DNA of 64,000 nucleotides from JAUIAI01 sp049680625 (GCA_049680625.1 JBAUID010000151.1:27462-91461); one strand, 5' to 3'; numbered from the stretch's first letter, positions 1 to 9,485 are shown. Numbers and translations are program-made. The notes: generated by a model not told the origin, from the letters alone.

Positions 1-1
1 T

Positions 2-766
2 CTGGACAACGGTTTCTTGCTATTGTCCGATCTGGGCTGCCAGACCTTACTGGACGAACTGAACCGAAACCCAGCCCACGCTGACCAGCGCTACCGGCAA
101 GCAAGCGCCGAACTAGTGAAGTTACAAAAAGCAACCCGAACAGGCGTTTTCCCATCCTACAACCGCGAGCGCCTGACCCAGGAGCTCAGGTTGTTTGATG
201 AGTGGTATGTCACCCGGCACAAAGGATTCAAGCTCAACACTAACGACAAACACATCGTCAACAAGGCCTACGCCACCATTGTTGACGCAAATCTTGCCCA
301 AGCCCAGGTTTATGTCCATCGTGATTTTCATTCGCGTAACCTGATGACCAGTGAACCTGATAAAATCCCCGGCGTCCTCGACTTTCAAGACGCGGTGACT
401 GGCCCTATCAGCTACGACCTGGTTTCACTGCTTCGGGATGCATATATCAGCTGGCCGGAAGAGCAGGTTCTTGACTGGACGATTCGTTACTGGGAGGCGG
501 CTCGTGAGACGCAACTGCCGGTTCCGGAAGACTTCGGCGAATTCTGGCGCGACTTCGAGTTTATGGGTCTACAACGCCATCTCAAAGTGCTTGGCATTTT
601 CTGCCGCCTGAATTACCGGGACGGCAAAAGCAATTACCTCGCCGATTTACCCCTGGTACTTAGCTATACCCAGGCAGCCCTGGCACGATACGAAAGCCTG
701 CAGGCTTTTGCGAGCTTGTTGCAACGCATAGAAGGCGTTGATCAACACGCGGGCTACACTTTTTAG
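2..766 (+). CDS. amgK: N-acetylmuramate/N-acetylglucosamine kinase AmgK (5' partial)
   Basis: This is an aminoglycoside-phosphotransferase-fold sugar kinase that phosphorylates the anomeric carbon of MurNAc or GlcNAc in cell-wall sugar recycling. The frame is open to the left edge, so the N-terminal lobe lies outside the window; 255 codons remain. The motif VHRDFHSRNLM carries the catalytic Asp, and the downstream LDFQDA carries the metal-binding Asp; the following GPISYDLVSLLRDAY stretch is typical of AmgK. It lies 8 bp upstream of murU, whose product uses the sugar-1-phosphate made here, which strongly supports the call. The function is inferred from family and neighbour; the motifs are visible directly. 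Confidence 0.88.
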   Translation: MDNGFLLLSDLGCQTLLDELNRNPAHADQRYRQASAELVKLQKATRTGVFPSYNRERLTQELRLFDEWYVTRHKGFKLNTNDKHIVNKAYATIVDANLAQAQVYVHRDFHSRNLMTSEPDKIPGVLDFQDAVTGPISYDLVSLLRDAYISWPEEQVLDWTIRYWEAARETQLPVPEDFGEFWRDFEFMGLQRHLKVLGIFCRLNYRDGKSNYLADLPLVLSYTQAALARYESLQAFASLLQRIEGVDQHAGYTF

Positions 767-774
767 ATCGCTTG

Positions 775-1470
775 ATGAAAGTCATGATTCTTGCCGCAGG
801 CCGGGGCGCACGTATGCGCGAGCTGACCGCTCAAAAGCCGAAACCATTGCTGGAAATCGGTGGCCAACCAATGATTGTCCGCTTACTGAAGCAATTGCGA
901 AACAGCGGCTTCACTGACTTTGTGATTAACCATGCGTGGCAAGGGCAAAAACTCGTGACAGCCCTCGGCGACGGCAGCCAATGGGGCGTCAGCATCCGGT
1001 GGTCGGCCGAACGAGTGGCGCTGGAAACCGCAGGCGGTATTGCTCACGCGCTTCCCTTGCTGGGAGACAATTTCTTTGCCGTGGTGAACGGCGATATCTT
1101 CACGGATTTCAACTTTGCCGGGTTGAACGCATTAGAACAGCAAATTAGCCGTCAGCAAGCGGTCGGCGGTTGTATTCTGGTACCGAATCCGGTACACCAT
1201 CCGGCGGGTGACTTCACCCTGACCAACAACGGATTTCTGCACCCGGAAGGCAACAACCAGCTAACCTATTCAGGAATCGGTGTTTTCAAGCCGAGCATGT
1301 TTGCAGGTATAGCGCCGGGCACAGCAGCACCACTTGGCCCGCTGATTCGTCAGTTCGCCGCTAATCAGAAAATTCTCGCCAGGCTTCACGATGGTTTATG
1401 GTCCGATGTTGGCACACCGGAAAGGCTCAACGAAGTGAATCAACTACTGAAAAACGGAACGTCAGGATGA
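775..1470 (+). CDS. murU: N-acetylmuramate alpha-1-phosphate uridylyltransferase MurU
   Basis: This nucleotidyltransferase converts MurNAc-1-phosphate and UTP to UDP-MurNAc, completing the salvage route that bypasses de novo UDP-MurNAc synthesis. The 231-residue protein begins with the glycine-rich nucleotide-binding signature ILAAGRGARMRELT and continues with KPKPLLEIGG; the VVNGDIF segment carries the metal-binding Asp and LWSDVGTPERL is the usual C-terminal motif. A TTG lies one codon upstream, but the ATG at 775 matches the family start. The stop overlaps the start of the next gene (ATGA), so the three genes at the left end are probably cotranscribed. Confidence 0.9.
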   Translation: MKVMILAAGRGARMRELTAQKPKPLLEIGGQPMIVRLLKQLRNSGFTDFVINHAWQGQKLVTALGDGSQWGVSIRWSAERVALETAGGIAHALPLLGDNFFAVVNGDIFTDFNFAGLNALEQQISRQQAVGGCILVPNPVHHPAGDFTLTNNGFLHPEGNNQLTYSGIGVFKPSMFAGIAPGTAAPLGPLIRQFAANQKILARLHDGLWSDVGTPERLNEVNQLLKNGTSG

Positions 1471-2825
1471 CAACAAAAAGTGAGGTGTTTGCCACACGAC
1501 GCACGCAGGTGATTAAAAAAATGCAGGCGGCCGGTGGTGGGGTTGCCGTATTGTTCAGCGGTCGCGAAATCATGAGAAACCGTGACGCGGATTATCCGTT
1601 CCGCTGGGACAGTTACTTTTACTATCTGACCGGCTTCACCGAACCGGAAGCTGCCCTTGTCATTGAATCGGGCCAGCCCGGTACGGACGGAAAATCAACG
1701 TTGTATTGCCGTGAGAAAAACCCAGAGCGAGAAACCTGGGACGGATTTCGCTGGGGCCCTGAGGCCGCTTGCCTCGAATTTGGCATGAATGAGGCGCAGC
1801 CAATTGGCAATCTGGATGAATCAATGCCGACGGCGATGGCGAACCAGACCGCCATTTACTATCCGCTCGGTTCAGACCCGGCAACCGATCAGAGAGTGCG
1901 CGGTTGGCTTGAAGCCGTACGTGGACAAGCTCGTTCGGGAATTACCGTGCCGGGACAGGCCACCGATCTGCATGCCATTCTCGATGAAATGCGTCTGATC
2001 AAAGACTCTGCCGAACTGTCCATCATGCGAAAAGCGGCACAAATATCAGCCGGCGCACATTGTCGTGCAATGCAAACCTGCCAACCCGGGCAGTTTGAAT
2101 ACCAGGTGGAAGCGGAACTCCTGCATGAGTTTCGTCGTCACGGTTCACAATTCCCTGCTTACGGATCTATTGTCGCATCGGGTGCCAACGCCTGTGTATT
2201 GCACTACCGCGCAAACAATCAAAAAATGCGAAGCGGTGATTTACTGCTTATTGACGCTGGCTGCGAGCTGGACAGCTACGCCTCTGACATTACGCGCACG
2301 TTTCCGGTTAATGGAACATTCACTTCTGCTCAACAGGAGTTATACGAAATAGTTCTGGCAGCGCAGTCGGCAGCAGTTGACAAAACCCGACCAGGCAACA
2401 CTTTTAACGACCCACACCTGGCAGCCTTGCGAGTACTTGCCCAGGGCATGCTAGACACCGGGCTGCTGGCCGGAGGATTAGATGAAATTATAGAATCCGG
2501 CGCTTACCGCCGCTTCTACATGCACAGAACGAGCCATTGGTTAGGCATGGACGTGCATGATTGTGGTGATTATCGGGATCGATCATCACCGCGGCAATCG
2601 GCAGGCACAGAAAACACTGAGCCCGATTGGCGCCCGCTAGTCGCCGGCATGGTGATAACCATCGAACCGGGAATCTACGTAAATGCGGCCAGTGACGTGC
2701 CAGAACGTTATCACGATATTGGTATTCGCGTCGAAGACGATGCCGTCCTGACCACATCGGGATGCGAGATAATAACCGACGGCGTTCCAAAAACTACGCA
2801 GGATATCCAATCCCTGATGGCCTAA
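1467..2825 (+). CDS. pepP: Xaa-Pro aminopeptidase (M24B, PepP)
   Basis: This is a metal-dependent aminopeptidase that removes N-terminal residues next to proline, acting in the cytoplasm. The product is 452 residues when started at the ATG that overlaps the murU stop by 4 bp; an upstream GTG at 1398 would only add residues lying inside murU. An N-terminal creatinase-like domain (about residues 1-170, with the segment YLTGFTEPEA) precedes the pita-bread catalytic domain. Metal ligands are visible: two Asp in LIDAGCELDSYASDITRTF, a His in HRTSHWLGMDVHD, and Glu residues in ITIEPGIY and IRVEDD. In many relatives pepP is followed by ubiH, which is absent here. Confidence 0.92.
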   Translation: MTTKSEVFATRRTQVIKKMQAAGGGVAVLFSGREIMRNRDADYPFRWDSYFYYLTGFTEPEAALVIESGQPGTDGKSTLYCREKNPERETWDGFRWGPEAACLEFGMNEAQPIGNLDESMPTAMANQTAIYYPLGSDPATDQRVRGWLEAVRGQARSGITVPGQATDLHAILDEMRLIKDSAELSIMRKAAQISAGAHCRAMQTCQPGQFEYQVEAELLHEFRRHGSQFPAYGSIVASGANACVLHYRANNQKMRSGDLLLIDAGCELDSYASDITRTFPVNGTFTSAQQELYEIVLAAQSAAVDKTRPGNTFNDPHLAALRVLAQGMLDTGLLAGGLDEIIESGAYRRFYMHRTSHWLGMDVHDCGDYRDRSSPRQSAGTENTEPDWRPLVAGMVITIEPGIYVNAASDVPERYHDIGIRVEDDAVLTTSGCEIITDGVPKTTQDIQSLMA

Positions 2826-3262
2826 TACGTGCAACAAAACCCGCAGGAGAATGTCAAGCCATAATGCAGGTCAAGCGTTCCGAAGCGGCACAAGCACAGC
2901 AGATATACGTGCAGAAAAAAATTTGCGAAAAATGTAAGTGCAAAACTTAGTCTCGACCGCTGACAAGCTGGCGCTCGTGGGTAACACTCCTGCGCCAATG
3001 GGCTAACTCTGTGTCAAGGAGCTGAATTGCAACGACGCTGAACCGCAAAACTGCTAGCCGATTTTGAACGCGAACTCAATCGAAACATACTTCAGCATGA
3101 GCAGTCAGAACCTGGAAGTTCCACTTTATCGATTGATAGAAAATGAAGAGTGAAATTTGGGCTTTCATTGCAGCCACGAATGCGATTAGAATCGACCTCC
3201 GCCCTTAAATGCAGCTAGATTCTCCAGCAATAGAACCTACTTGAGCGCATCAACTATAAATA
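2826..3262. other. Intergenic stretch without recognised gene
   Basis: This 437-bp gap between pepP and dusB is richer in A and T than its neighbours. I see no conserved reading frame and no RNA gene that I can name. It probably contains the promoter of the dusB-fis pair, but no convincing -35/-10 pair can be singled out by eye. A structured RNA cannot be excluded without a covariance-model search. Confidence 0.4.
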
Positions 3263-4267
3263 ATGAAAATCGGGCCCTACGAATTACACAATCGCGTTAT
3301 CGTTGCGCCCATGGCGGGGGTCACTGATCGACCGTTTCGCCAGTTGTGTAAGCGCCTTGGTGCCGGGTACGCCGTCTCTGAAATGGCAGCGTCAAACCCA
3401 GCCCTTTGGCAGTCGGTAAAAACTGCGCGGCGCATCAATCACGACGGCGAATCTGAACCGCGTTCGGTTCAGATTGCCGGCGGCGACGCAGACATGATGG
3501 CACAAGCCGCCGCGTTCAACGTGAGTCGGGGTGCGCAAATTATTGATATCAATATGGGCTGCCCCGCAAAAAAAGTCTGCAATATCGCGGCGGGTTCAGC
3601 CTTGATGAGCAATCCAGATCATGCTGTACGAATTATCGAAGCCGTGGTTGGCGCCGTAAATGTTCCGGTAACACTCAAGATCAGAACCGGACCAAGCCGT
3701 TCGCAAACCAACGCCTTGCAAATTGCATTGGCCGCAGAACAAGCGGGCATTCAAATGATCGCGGTTCATGGTCGGTCGCGGGCCTGCGGTTTTAAAGGGC
3801 AGGCAGAGCACAACACGGTAACCGAAATAAAAAGCCGATTGCGTATTCCGGTGGTCGCCAACGGTGACATCAATACGCCGCAACAAGCCAAAGCGGTGCT
3901 TGACCAAACCGGTGCCGACGCGGTAATGATTGGTCGTGCCGCACAGGGACGACCGTGGATTTTCCGCGAGATCAGTTACTTTCTTGAAACTGGCAAAGTA
4001 TTACCACCCCCTGATGCTGACGAAGTACGTAATGTGCTTCATGCACATCTGCTTGATCACTACGCGTTTCACGGTGAATTCACCGGCGTACGGACAGCGA
4101 GAAAACACGTGGGATGGTATGTGGCCAGTCTGGATAATGCAAAAGAATTTCTGGCGAGTTTCTACACAATTGAAACCGCAGCCGAACAACTCGCATCACT
4201 CGATGCACTACTAAAAAGAGTCGCAGCGAACGACTCAAACACAAACAACGGGAGAATTGCCGCATGA
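3263..4267 (+). CDS. dusB: tRNA-dihydrouridine synthase B
   Basis: This flavin enzyme reduces specific uridines of tRNA to dihydrouridine. The 334-residue protein has the FMN TIM-barrel start VIVAPMAGVTDRPFRQ, the catalytic Cys in the Dus signature DINMGCPAKKV, and further flavin/tRNA contacts in VHGRSRACGFKG and the GRAAQGRPWIF loop. The C-terminal part, from about residue 240, is the helical tRNA-recognition domain. The ATG at 3263 places the conserved core correctly. The gene overlaps fis by 4 bp, the well-known dusB-fis arrangement of gammaproteobacteria, which favours DusB over DusA or DusC. Confidence 0.93.
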   Translation: MKIGPYELHNRVIVAPMAGVTDRPFRQLCKRLGAGYAVSEMAASNPALWQSVKTARRINHDGESEPRSVQIAGGDADMMAQAAAFNVSRGAQIIDINMGCPAKKVCNIAAGSALMSNPDHAVRIIEAVVGAVNVPVTLKIRTGPSRSQTNALQIALAAEQAGIQMIAVHGRSRACGFKGQAEHNTVTEIKSRLRIPVVANGDINTPQQAKAVLDQTGADAVMIGRAAQGRPWIFREISYFLETGKVLPPPDADEVRNVLHAHLLDHYAFHGEFTGVRTARKHVGWYVASLDNAKEFLASFYTIETAAEQLASLDALLKRVAANDSNTNNGRIAA

Positions 4268-4527
4268 ACAATAATGAATCTGAGTCATCGTCACTGGACA
4301 CAGTTGTCAAAACAAACCTTGAAAGCTATCTGAGCGATCTGAATGGCTCTAATCCTCAGAGAATTTACGACATGGTGATCAGCGCGGTTGAACGCCCAAT
4401 GCTGGAAGTTGTTATGCGCCACGCGGAGAACAATCAAGTTCGTGCCAGCGAGATGCTGGGGATCAACCGAAATACTTTACGCAAAAAGTTGCAATCCCAC
4501 GGCATTCACCGAATGATTCGCAACTAA
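4264..4527 (+). CDS. fis: DNA-binding nucleoid protein Fis
   Basis: Fis is a homodimeric nucleoid-associated protein that bends DNA and modulates rRNA, recombination and global transcription. The 87-residue product is slightly shorter than the 98 residues of enterobacterial Fis. Its C-terminal half holds the helix-turn-helix RASEMLGINRNTLRKKLQ, and the region VERPMLEVVMRHAENNQ before it matches the dimerisation helices. The N-terminal beta-hairpin arm is divergent. It starts in a 4-bp overlap with the dusB stop, so it is translationally coupled. Confidence 0.93.
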   Translation: MNNNESESSSLDTVVKTNLESYLSDLNGSNPQRIYDMVISAVERPMLEVVMRHAENNQVRASEMLGINRNTLRKKLQSHGIHRMIRN

Positions 4528-4604
4528 GTTCCTGCTGGCGGCGCGATTAGCGGCCACTGAGAATCAATAGTTGTCCCTAACCTGATGTAATTCACGGAAC
4601 CATT

Positions 4605-6212
4605 TTGAAAGTTCAACGCGCGCTGATTAGTGTCTCTGACAAAACCGGCATTGTCGAACTTGGCAAAGCCCTGGCAGCCAGGGGTGTTCAAATTCTGTCA
4701 ACCGGGGGCACTGCAAAGCTGCTGATTGATAGCGGCATCGAAGTCACTGAAGTGGCTGAACACACCGGCTTTCCAGAAATGCTTGATGGCCGGGTAAAGA
4801 CCCTTCACCCGGCCATCCACGGTGGTTTGCTGGCGCGACGCGATCTGGGCACCCACATGGACGCCATCAGTGCGCATCAGATTGACCCGATCGACCTGCT
4901 GGTCGTCAACCTTTACCCATTTGAGCAAACCGTTGCAAAACCGGATTGCTCACTGGATGACGCAATCGAGAACATTGATATTGGTGGCCCGGCAATGGTC
5001 CGTTCTGCGGCAAAAAACTGGCGCGGCGTTGCTGTTGTTACCGACCCCGGTCAGTATGCGGCTGTCGTTGAACAGCTCACGGGCAACGGTGAAATCAACG
5101 ATTCAACCCGGTTTTCGCTCGCCGTTGCCGCGTTCGGTCGAATCGCCGATTACGATGCGGCCATTGCCGAATACCTCAGCGGCTTAAATACTGGCGCCGA
5201 CGGCCTGCCCGACGGTACTCACGCCAACCATCCGGAACGGATTTATGGGCGTTTTGCCAAACTGATGGACTTACGCTACGGCGAGAACCCCCATCAAAAC
5301 GCTGCTTTTTATCGAGACTTGTACCCAGCTCCCGGATCTATTGTCAGCGGGAAGCAACTACAAGGCAAAGAACTCTCATACAACAACATTGCGGACGGCG
5401 ATGCCGCCTGGGAATGCGTAAAAAGCTTTGCGCAACCCACTTGCGTCATTGTTAAACATGCAAACCCTTGTGGCGTTGCGACAGGCAATTCGACACTTGA
5501 GGCATACCAGAAAGCGTTCGCCACCGATCCAACGTCGGCATTTGGCGGCATCATTGCCTTTAACCGGCCAGTTGACGGCCCAACCGCACAGGCAATTAGC
5601 CAGCAGTTTGTTGAAGTGCTGATGGCGCCGGCGTTTGACGCTGACGCGCGCGAAATTTTTTCGGGTAAAGTAAACGTGCGTTTGATGGAAATTGCGCTCG
5701 ACACTATTAACCCCGAGGCTGCTGATGCCTGGCACCAGGGGCGTAATGCGAATGATGCGAAACGCGTCGGCTCAGGAATACTGATCCAGAGTTCGGATAA
5801 TAAAATCATCACCGCAACCGAACTGACAACCGTAACAAGAACCAAACCCTCAGAGCAGCAGATAGCCGACTTGCTGTTTGCCTGGCGAGTAGCGAAATAC
5901 GTCAAGTCCAATGCCATCGTGTTTTGCGCAAACGGTGCAACCGTTGGCGTTGGTGCCGGGCAAATGAGCCGGCTCGACTCTGCTCGAATCGCATCAATCA
6001 AAGCTGAGGCGGCCGGCTTGAGCCTGGTCGGTAGTGTGGCTGCATCTGATGCCTTCTTTCCGTTCCGGGACGGTCTGGACGTTCTCGCCAAAGCCGGGGC
6101 ATCAGCAATAATTCAGCCGGGTGGCTCAATGCGCGATGACGAAGTCATCAAAGCAGCCGACGAACACGGAATTGCCATGGTTCTGACCGGGGTTCGGCAT
6201 TTCCGGCACTGA
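4605..6212 (+). CDS. purH: Bifunctional AICAR transformylase / IMP cyclohydrolase PurH
   Basis: PurH catalyses the last two steps of IMP synthesis: formyl transfer to AICAR and ring closure. The 535-residue length is normal. The N-terminal MGS-like cyclohydrolase domain (about 1-200) begins ALISVSDKTGIVELGKAL and includes the STGGTAKLL phosphate loop; the transformylase domain follows, with LRYGENPHQ and the VKHANPCGVA motif that contains the catalytic Lys-His pair. The start codon is TTG at 4605: no in-frame ATG or GTG gives a better N-terminus, and the sequence immediately after it matches the family start. In many gammaproteobacteria purH follows fis, as here. Confidence 0.95.
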   Translation: MKVQRALISVSDKTGIVELGKALAARGVQILSTGGTAKLLIDSGIEVTEVAEHTGFPEMLDGRVKTLHPAIHGGLLARRDLGTHMDAISAHQIDPIDLLVVNLYPFEQTVAKPDCSLDDAIENIDIGGPAMVRSAAKNWRGVAVVTDPGQYAAVVEQLTGNGEINDSTRFSLAVAAFGRIADYDAAIAEYLSGLNTGADGLPDGTHANHPERIYGRFAKLMDLRYGENPHQNAAFYRDLYPAPGSIVSGKQLQGKELSYNNIADGDAAWECVKSFAQPTCVIVKHANPCGVATGNSTLEAYQKAFATDPTSAFGGIIAFNRPVDGPTAQAISQQFVEVLMAPAFDADAREIFSGKVNVRLMEIALDTINPEAADAWHQGRNANDAKRVGSGILIQSSDNKIITATELTTVTRTKPSEQQIADLLFAWRVAKYVKSNAIVFCANGATVGVGAGQMSRLDSARIASIKAEAAGLSLVGSVAASDAFFPFRDGLDVLAKAGASAIIQPGGSMRDDEVIKAADEHGIAMVLTGVRHFRH

Positions 6213-6240
6213 CATATCGGGCGTCAGGCGCCAGGTTATA

Positions 6241-6756
6241 TTGGGTATAGACCCTGGGCTGCGCCGCACCGGATTTGGCCTGATCGCCTGCACAGGCCAG
6301 CGCCTCGAATACATCGCCAGTGGGGTTATTGTTACCGGAAACGAAGCCTTGCCCACCCGACTTGGCACTATTTCAGCTGGCATCACCGAAGTTCTGCAAA
6401 CCTATCAGCCCGACGTCGCTGCAATCGAAAAAGTCTTTGTCAACATCAATCCGCAATCCACCCTGCTGCTGGGTCAGGCTCGAGGCGCGGCAATATCTGC
6501 CCTGGTTATTGGTGGGGCCAGTGTCCACGAATACACCGCACTGCAGCTGAAAAAGGCGGTTACCGGTCATGGCCATGCCGACAAAAAGCAGATTCAGGCC
6601 ATGATCACGCGACTGTTGAACCTGCCCGGGAAACCCTCCACTGATGCAGCCGATGCCCTGGCGTGCGCGATTTGCCATGTGAATTCGGCCGGTCTGACGG
6701 CCCGCCTGCAGGATGACGGAAGACCGCTGCGGGTCCGGGGCGGTCGACTGGTGTAA
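6241..6756 (+). CDS. ruvC: Holliday junction endodeoxyribonuclease RuvC
   Basis: RuvC resolves Holliday junctions by paired nicking, working with the RuvAB branch-migration motor. Catalytic acidic residues are present: Asp in GIDPG at the extreme N-terminus, Glu in AAIEKVFVNINP, and the Asp pair in STDAADALACA. With the TTG at 6241 as start the protein is 171 residues and lacks the two to four hydrophobic residues that normally precede GIDPG; the codons before it (GTT ATA) would supply exactly those residues, so a non-standard initiation codon just upstream is possible. A short AGG sits 6 bp before the TTG. The ruvC-ruvA-ruvB order is canonical. Confidence 0.92.
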   Translation: MGIDPGLRRTGFGLIACTGQRLEYIASGVIVTGNEALPTRLGTISAGITEVLQTYQPDVAAIEKVFVNINPQSTLLLGQARGAAISALVIGGASVHEYTALQLKKAVTGHGHADKKQIQAMITRLLNLPGKPSTDAADALACAICHVNSAGLTARLQDDGRPLRVRGGRLV

Positions 6757-6765
6757 ATTGACACC

Positions 6766-7341
6766 ATGATTGGTCGAATCTCCGGAACCCTTGTTGAAAA
6801 ACGCCCGCCAGCTGTCTTAGTTGATACCGGCGGGGTTGGCTATGAAATTGATGTGCCGATGAGTACGTTTTATGAGCTGCCGCCCGAAGGTAGCCAGGTC
6901 ACCCTGCTGACACATTTGCTGGTGCGTGAAGACGCGCAGCTGTTGTACGGGTTTCTCAGCGAACTCGAGCGGGCGACTTTCAAACAACTGATTAAGATCT
7001 CAGGCGTTGGCGCGCGTATTGCTCTGGCCATATTATCGGGCCTGTCGGTGACAGAACTGCGCATGGCGGTCAATGAACAAGAACCCGGTCGGCTCACCCG
7101 GGTACCAGGCATCGGCAAGAAAACCGCCGAGCGATTGCTGCTTGAGCTGAAAGGCAAACTTGACGACTTACCCGGCGGTGCCAGCCTGCCACAAAGTGAC
7201 AACAATGCTTCTGACATCGTTCATGCCTTGCTCGCGTTGGGGTATTCCGACAAAGAGTCCCGTGCAGCAGCAGCCAGACTGCCGGCAGATGCGAATGTGG
7301 CTGACGGCATCCGCCTGGCCTTAAAACAGCTTGCCAAATGA
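6766..7341 (+). CDS. ruvA: Holliday junction DNA helicase subunit RuvA
   Basis: RuvA binds the four-way junction and loads the RuvB motor. The 191-residue protein starts MIGRISGTLVEKRPP, the OB-fold domain, followed by two helix-hairpin-helix motifs (ISGVGARIALAIL and VPGIGKKTAERLLLELK) and, after a linker at about residues 140-150, the C-terminal RuvB-binding three-helix domain (ALLALGYSDKESRAA). It starts 9 bp after ruvC and overlaps ruvB by 4 bp, so the three are one operon. Confidence 0.96.
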   Translation: MIGRISGTLVEKRPPAVLVDTGGVGYEIDVPMSTFYELPPEGSQVTLLTHLLVREDAQLLYGFLSELERATFKQLIKISGVGARIALAILSGLSVTELRMAVNEQEPGRLTRVPGIGKKTAERLLLELKGKLDDLPGGASLPQSDNNASDIVHALLALGYSDKESRAAAARLPADANVADGIRLALKQLAK

Positions 7342-8417
7342 TTGAACACGATAACCTGGAGTCTGGCCGGATAATATCCGCCACGGCGTCAACCCCCAAC
7401 GAAGAACAAGTTGAACGGGCGCTGCGGCCGCGGACGCTGGCCGACTACGTTGGCCAACCTAAAGTCTGCGAACAACTCGATATTTTTATACAGGCAGCTC
7501 GCGCGCGACAAGACGCCCTGGATCACATCTTGTTATTTGGGCCACCGGGCCTTGGCAAAACTACCCTGGCCCATATTGTTGCAGCCGAAATGGGGGTTAG
7601 TCTGAAACAAACCTCCGGACCGGTTCTTGAAAAACCCGGTGACCTTGCTGCCATGCTCACCAACCTTGAGCGCAACGATGTTTTGTTCATTGATGAAATA
7701 CATCGCCTGTCACCCGTCGTTGAAGAAATCCTGTATCCGGCTCTCGAAGATTTCCAAATAGACATCTTGATCGGCGAAGGCCCGGCCGCGCGCAGTATTA
7801 AGCTGGACTTACAACCGTTTACTCTCGTTGGTGCAACCACACGCGCCGGCATGCTGACCAACCCTTTACGCGACCGCTTCGGTATCGTGTCACGGCTGGA
7901 GTTCTACAGCGTGCCCGACCTGACAACAATTGTGCGGCGTTCCGGGCGATTACTAAAGGTCAATCTACATGATGACGGTGCCGCTGAAATCGCGCGCCGT
8001 TCGCGCGGCACTCCGCGAATCGCCAATCGCTTGCTGCGCCGGGTTCGCGACTATGCCGAAGTTCGTAACAACGGGGTTATTGACCTGGACAGTACCCACG
8101 CCGCCCTAAAGATGCTGGACGTAGACCCCGCCGGCTTCGATCTAATGGATCGCAAACTCCTCGAAACCATCATCGACCGCTTCAACGGCGGCCCGGTTGG
8201 TCTGGACAATGTGGCCGCGGCCATTGGTGAAGAACGCGATACGATTGAAGACGTCATTGAGCCTTACCTGATTCAGCAGGGCTTTTTGCAACGCACGCCA
8301 CGCGGCCGCATAGCCACCAATCATGCGTATAAACATTTTGGTCTTACCGAGCCCGGCAACCGGCAAAACAACGTCGGCGATATTTTCTCTGGCAGCGCGC
8401 CAGACGAGTCGGCCTGA
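7338..8417 (+). CDS. ruvB: Holliday junction branch-migration ATPase RuvB
   Basis: RuvB is the hexameric AAA+ motor that drives branch migration. The 359-residue protein has Walker A GPPGLGKTT, Walker B LFIDEIHRLSP, sensor 1 in VGATTRAGML, the arginine finger region LRDRFG, and the C-terminal winged helix with QGFLQRTPRGR. The N-terminal signature LRPRTLADYVGQPKV is standard. The ATGA overlap with ruvA indicates translational coupling. Confidence 0.96.
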   Translation: MIEHDNLESGRIISATASTPNEEQVERALRPRTLADYVGQPKVCEQLDIFIQAARARQDALDHILLFGPPGLGKTTLAHIVAAEMGVSLKQTSGPVLEKPGDLAAMLTNLERNDVLFIDEIHRLSPVVEEILYPALEDFQIDILIGEGPAARSIKLDLQPFTLVGATTRAGMLTNPLRDRFGIVSRLEFYSVPDLTTIVRRSGRLLKVNLHDDGAAEIARRSRGTPRIANRLLRRVRDYAEVRNNGVIDLDSTHAALKMLDVDPAGFDLMDRKLLETIIDRFNGGPVGLDNVAAAIGEERDTIEDVIEPYLIQQGFLQRTPRGRIATNHAYKHFGLTEPGNRQNNVGDIFSGSAPDESA

Positions 8418-8426
8418 CCACGGGTT

Positions 8427-9149
8427 GTGACCACCAGCTTCTTTGATCGCCTGCATGCGGCGACCCCCCGAATCGGCGTGACCTACGTCATCATTGTGAT
8501 CAATGTCGTTGTGTACCTGGCAACCTGGCTCAACGGCGCCGACCCGTTTACCCCATCTCCCAGCCAGATGTTAACTGCCGGCGGAAACTTCCTCCCGTAC
8601 ACATCAGAGCAGCCCTGGCGTCTGATGAGCTCTACAGTCGTGCACGCCGGATTGTTTCATCTGGCTGTGAATATGTGGGTATTACTCCAAATGGGCAAAA
8701 TTGCAGAGCGCTTCTACGGCAGTGTGCAATTTGCCGTTATCTATCTGCTCTCCGGCTTGTTCGGGTCATTGTGCAGCCTTTTCTTTACCGCCGAAAGCGC
8801 GGTATCGGTCGGGGCGTCGGGTGCTGTCTACGGGATTGCCGGCGCAATTATCGCCGCCGTACTGACAAAGTCAGGGCAACTGCCACCCGCGGTTGTCCGA
8901 CACTTGCGATTGCCATTCGTGGCATTCGTGGTCATCTCTTTTGGCCTCGGACTGATCACCGACTGGATCGATAATTCGTCCCATCTCGGTGGTCTGGTGG
9001 CAGGATTTATGCTGGCGGCGCTGATGGTGGCCCGATTTGACTGGGATAACTTTCGCACCAGGGGGATGCAGCGGGCAATGCTCGCACTGTTCTGCGCAGC
9101 AACTGGCGGCGCAACACTATGGAAGCTAGTTCCTGTTCCGTCTCCCTAG
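8427..9149 (+). CDS. Rhomboid-family intramembrane serine protease
   Basis: This is a membrane-embedded serine protease of the rhomboid family. The 240-residue protein has about six hydrophobic segments. The GASGAVYGIAGA motif carries the nucleophilic Ser, and NSSHLGGLVAGF carries the partner His; the conserved HLAVNMW segment lies between segments 1 and 2. The start is GTG at 8427, ten bases after the ruvB stop; no natural ATG start exists nearby. Substrates cannot be predicted. Location behind ruvB suggests read-through expression but no functional link. Confidence 0.85.
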   Translation: MTTSFFDRLHAATPRIGVTYVIIVINVVVYLATWLNGADPFTPSPSQMLTAGGNFLPYTSEQPWRLMSSTVVHAGLFHLAVNMWVLLQMGKIAERFYGSVQFAVIYLLSGLFGSLCSLFFTAESAVSVGASGAVYGIAGAIIAAVLTKSGQLPPAVVRHLRLPFVAFVVISFGLGLITDWIDNSSHLGGLVAGFMLAALMVARFDWDNFRTRGMQRAMLALFCAATGGATLWKLVPVPSP

Positions 9150-9485
9150 CTGGCTGGGGATGTAAAGAGTTTGTAAATGGTCACTCGAATTGCGGGCCGT
9201 GCAGGGAAAGCTATCGTTTAATCAGCCCGATGCTCAAAGAAGCAGCAGAAAAAGGCAGAAAAATGGTCGATCCACCGCCACCAAAGTCATTCACTCAGGC
9301 ATTCACACGGAAATTCACATGGACAACACCCAAAACAACCGGCCAATCCGTGCAATCGCCGGCCAATTGCCCGCGATCAGCCGAGTTTGCCCCGTCATTG
9401 TAGAATCCCCGGATAATTCTCGGCGGGCACCTTCGCGCCGACATCGGCCTGCGACTATCACGCAGCGGAGTCGGCTAAAAAACCC
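9150..9485. other. Intergenic stretch before the Tol-Pal cluster
   Basis: This 336-bp gap contains small open frames with no recognisable similarity, basic and low in order, which I take as chance. A GC-rich inverted sequence near 9424-9443 (CGGCG and CGCCG arms) lies about 45 bp before ybgC. The promoter of the Tol-Pal operon is expected here, but I cannot identify it with confidence. Confidence 0.4.

Noticed and set aside
5309..6091. 260-codon open frame on the minus strand inside purH
   Set aside because: It is antisense to a highly conserved purH coding region and its Ser/Ala/Pro-rich composition is the usual shadow of such a gene.
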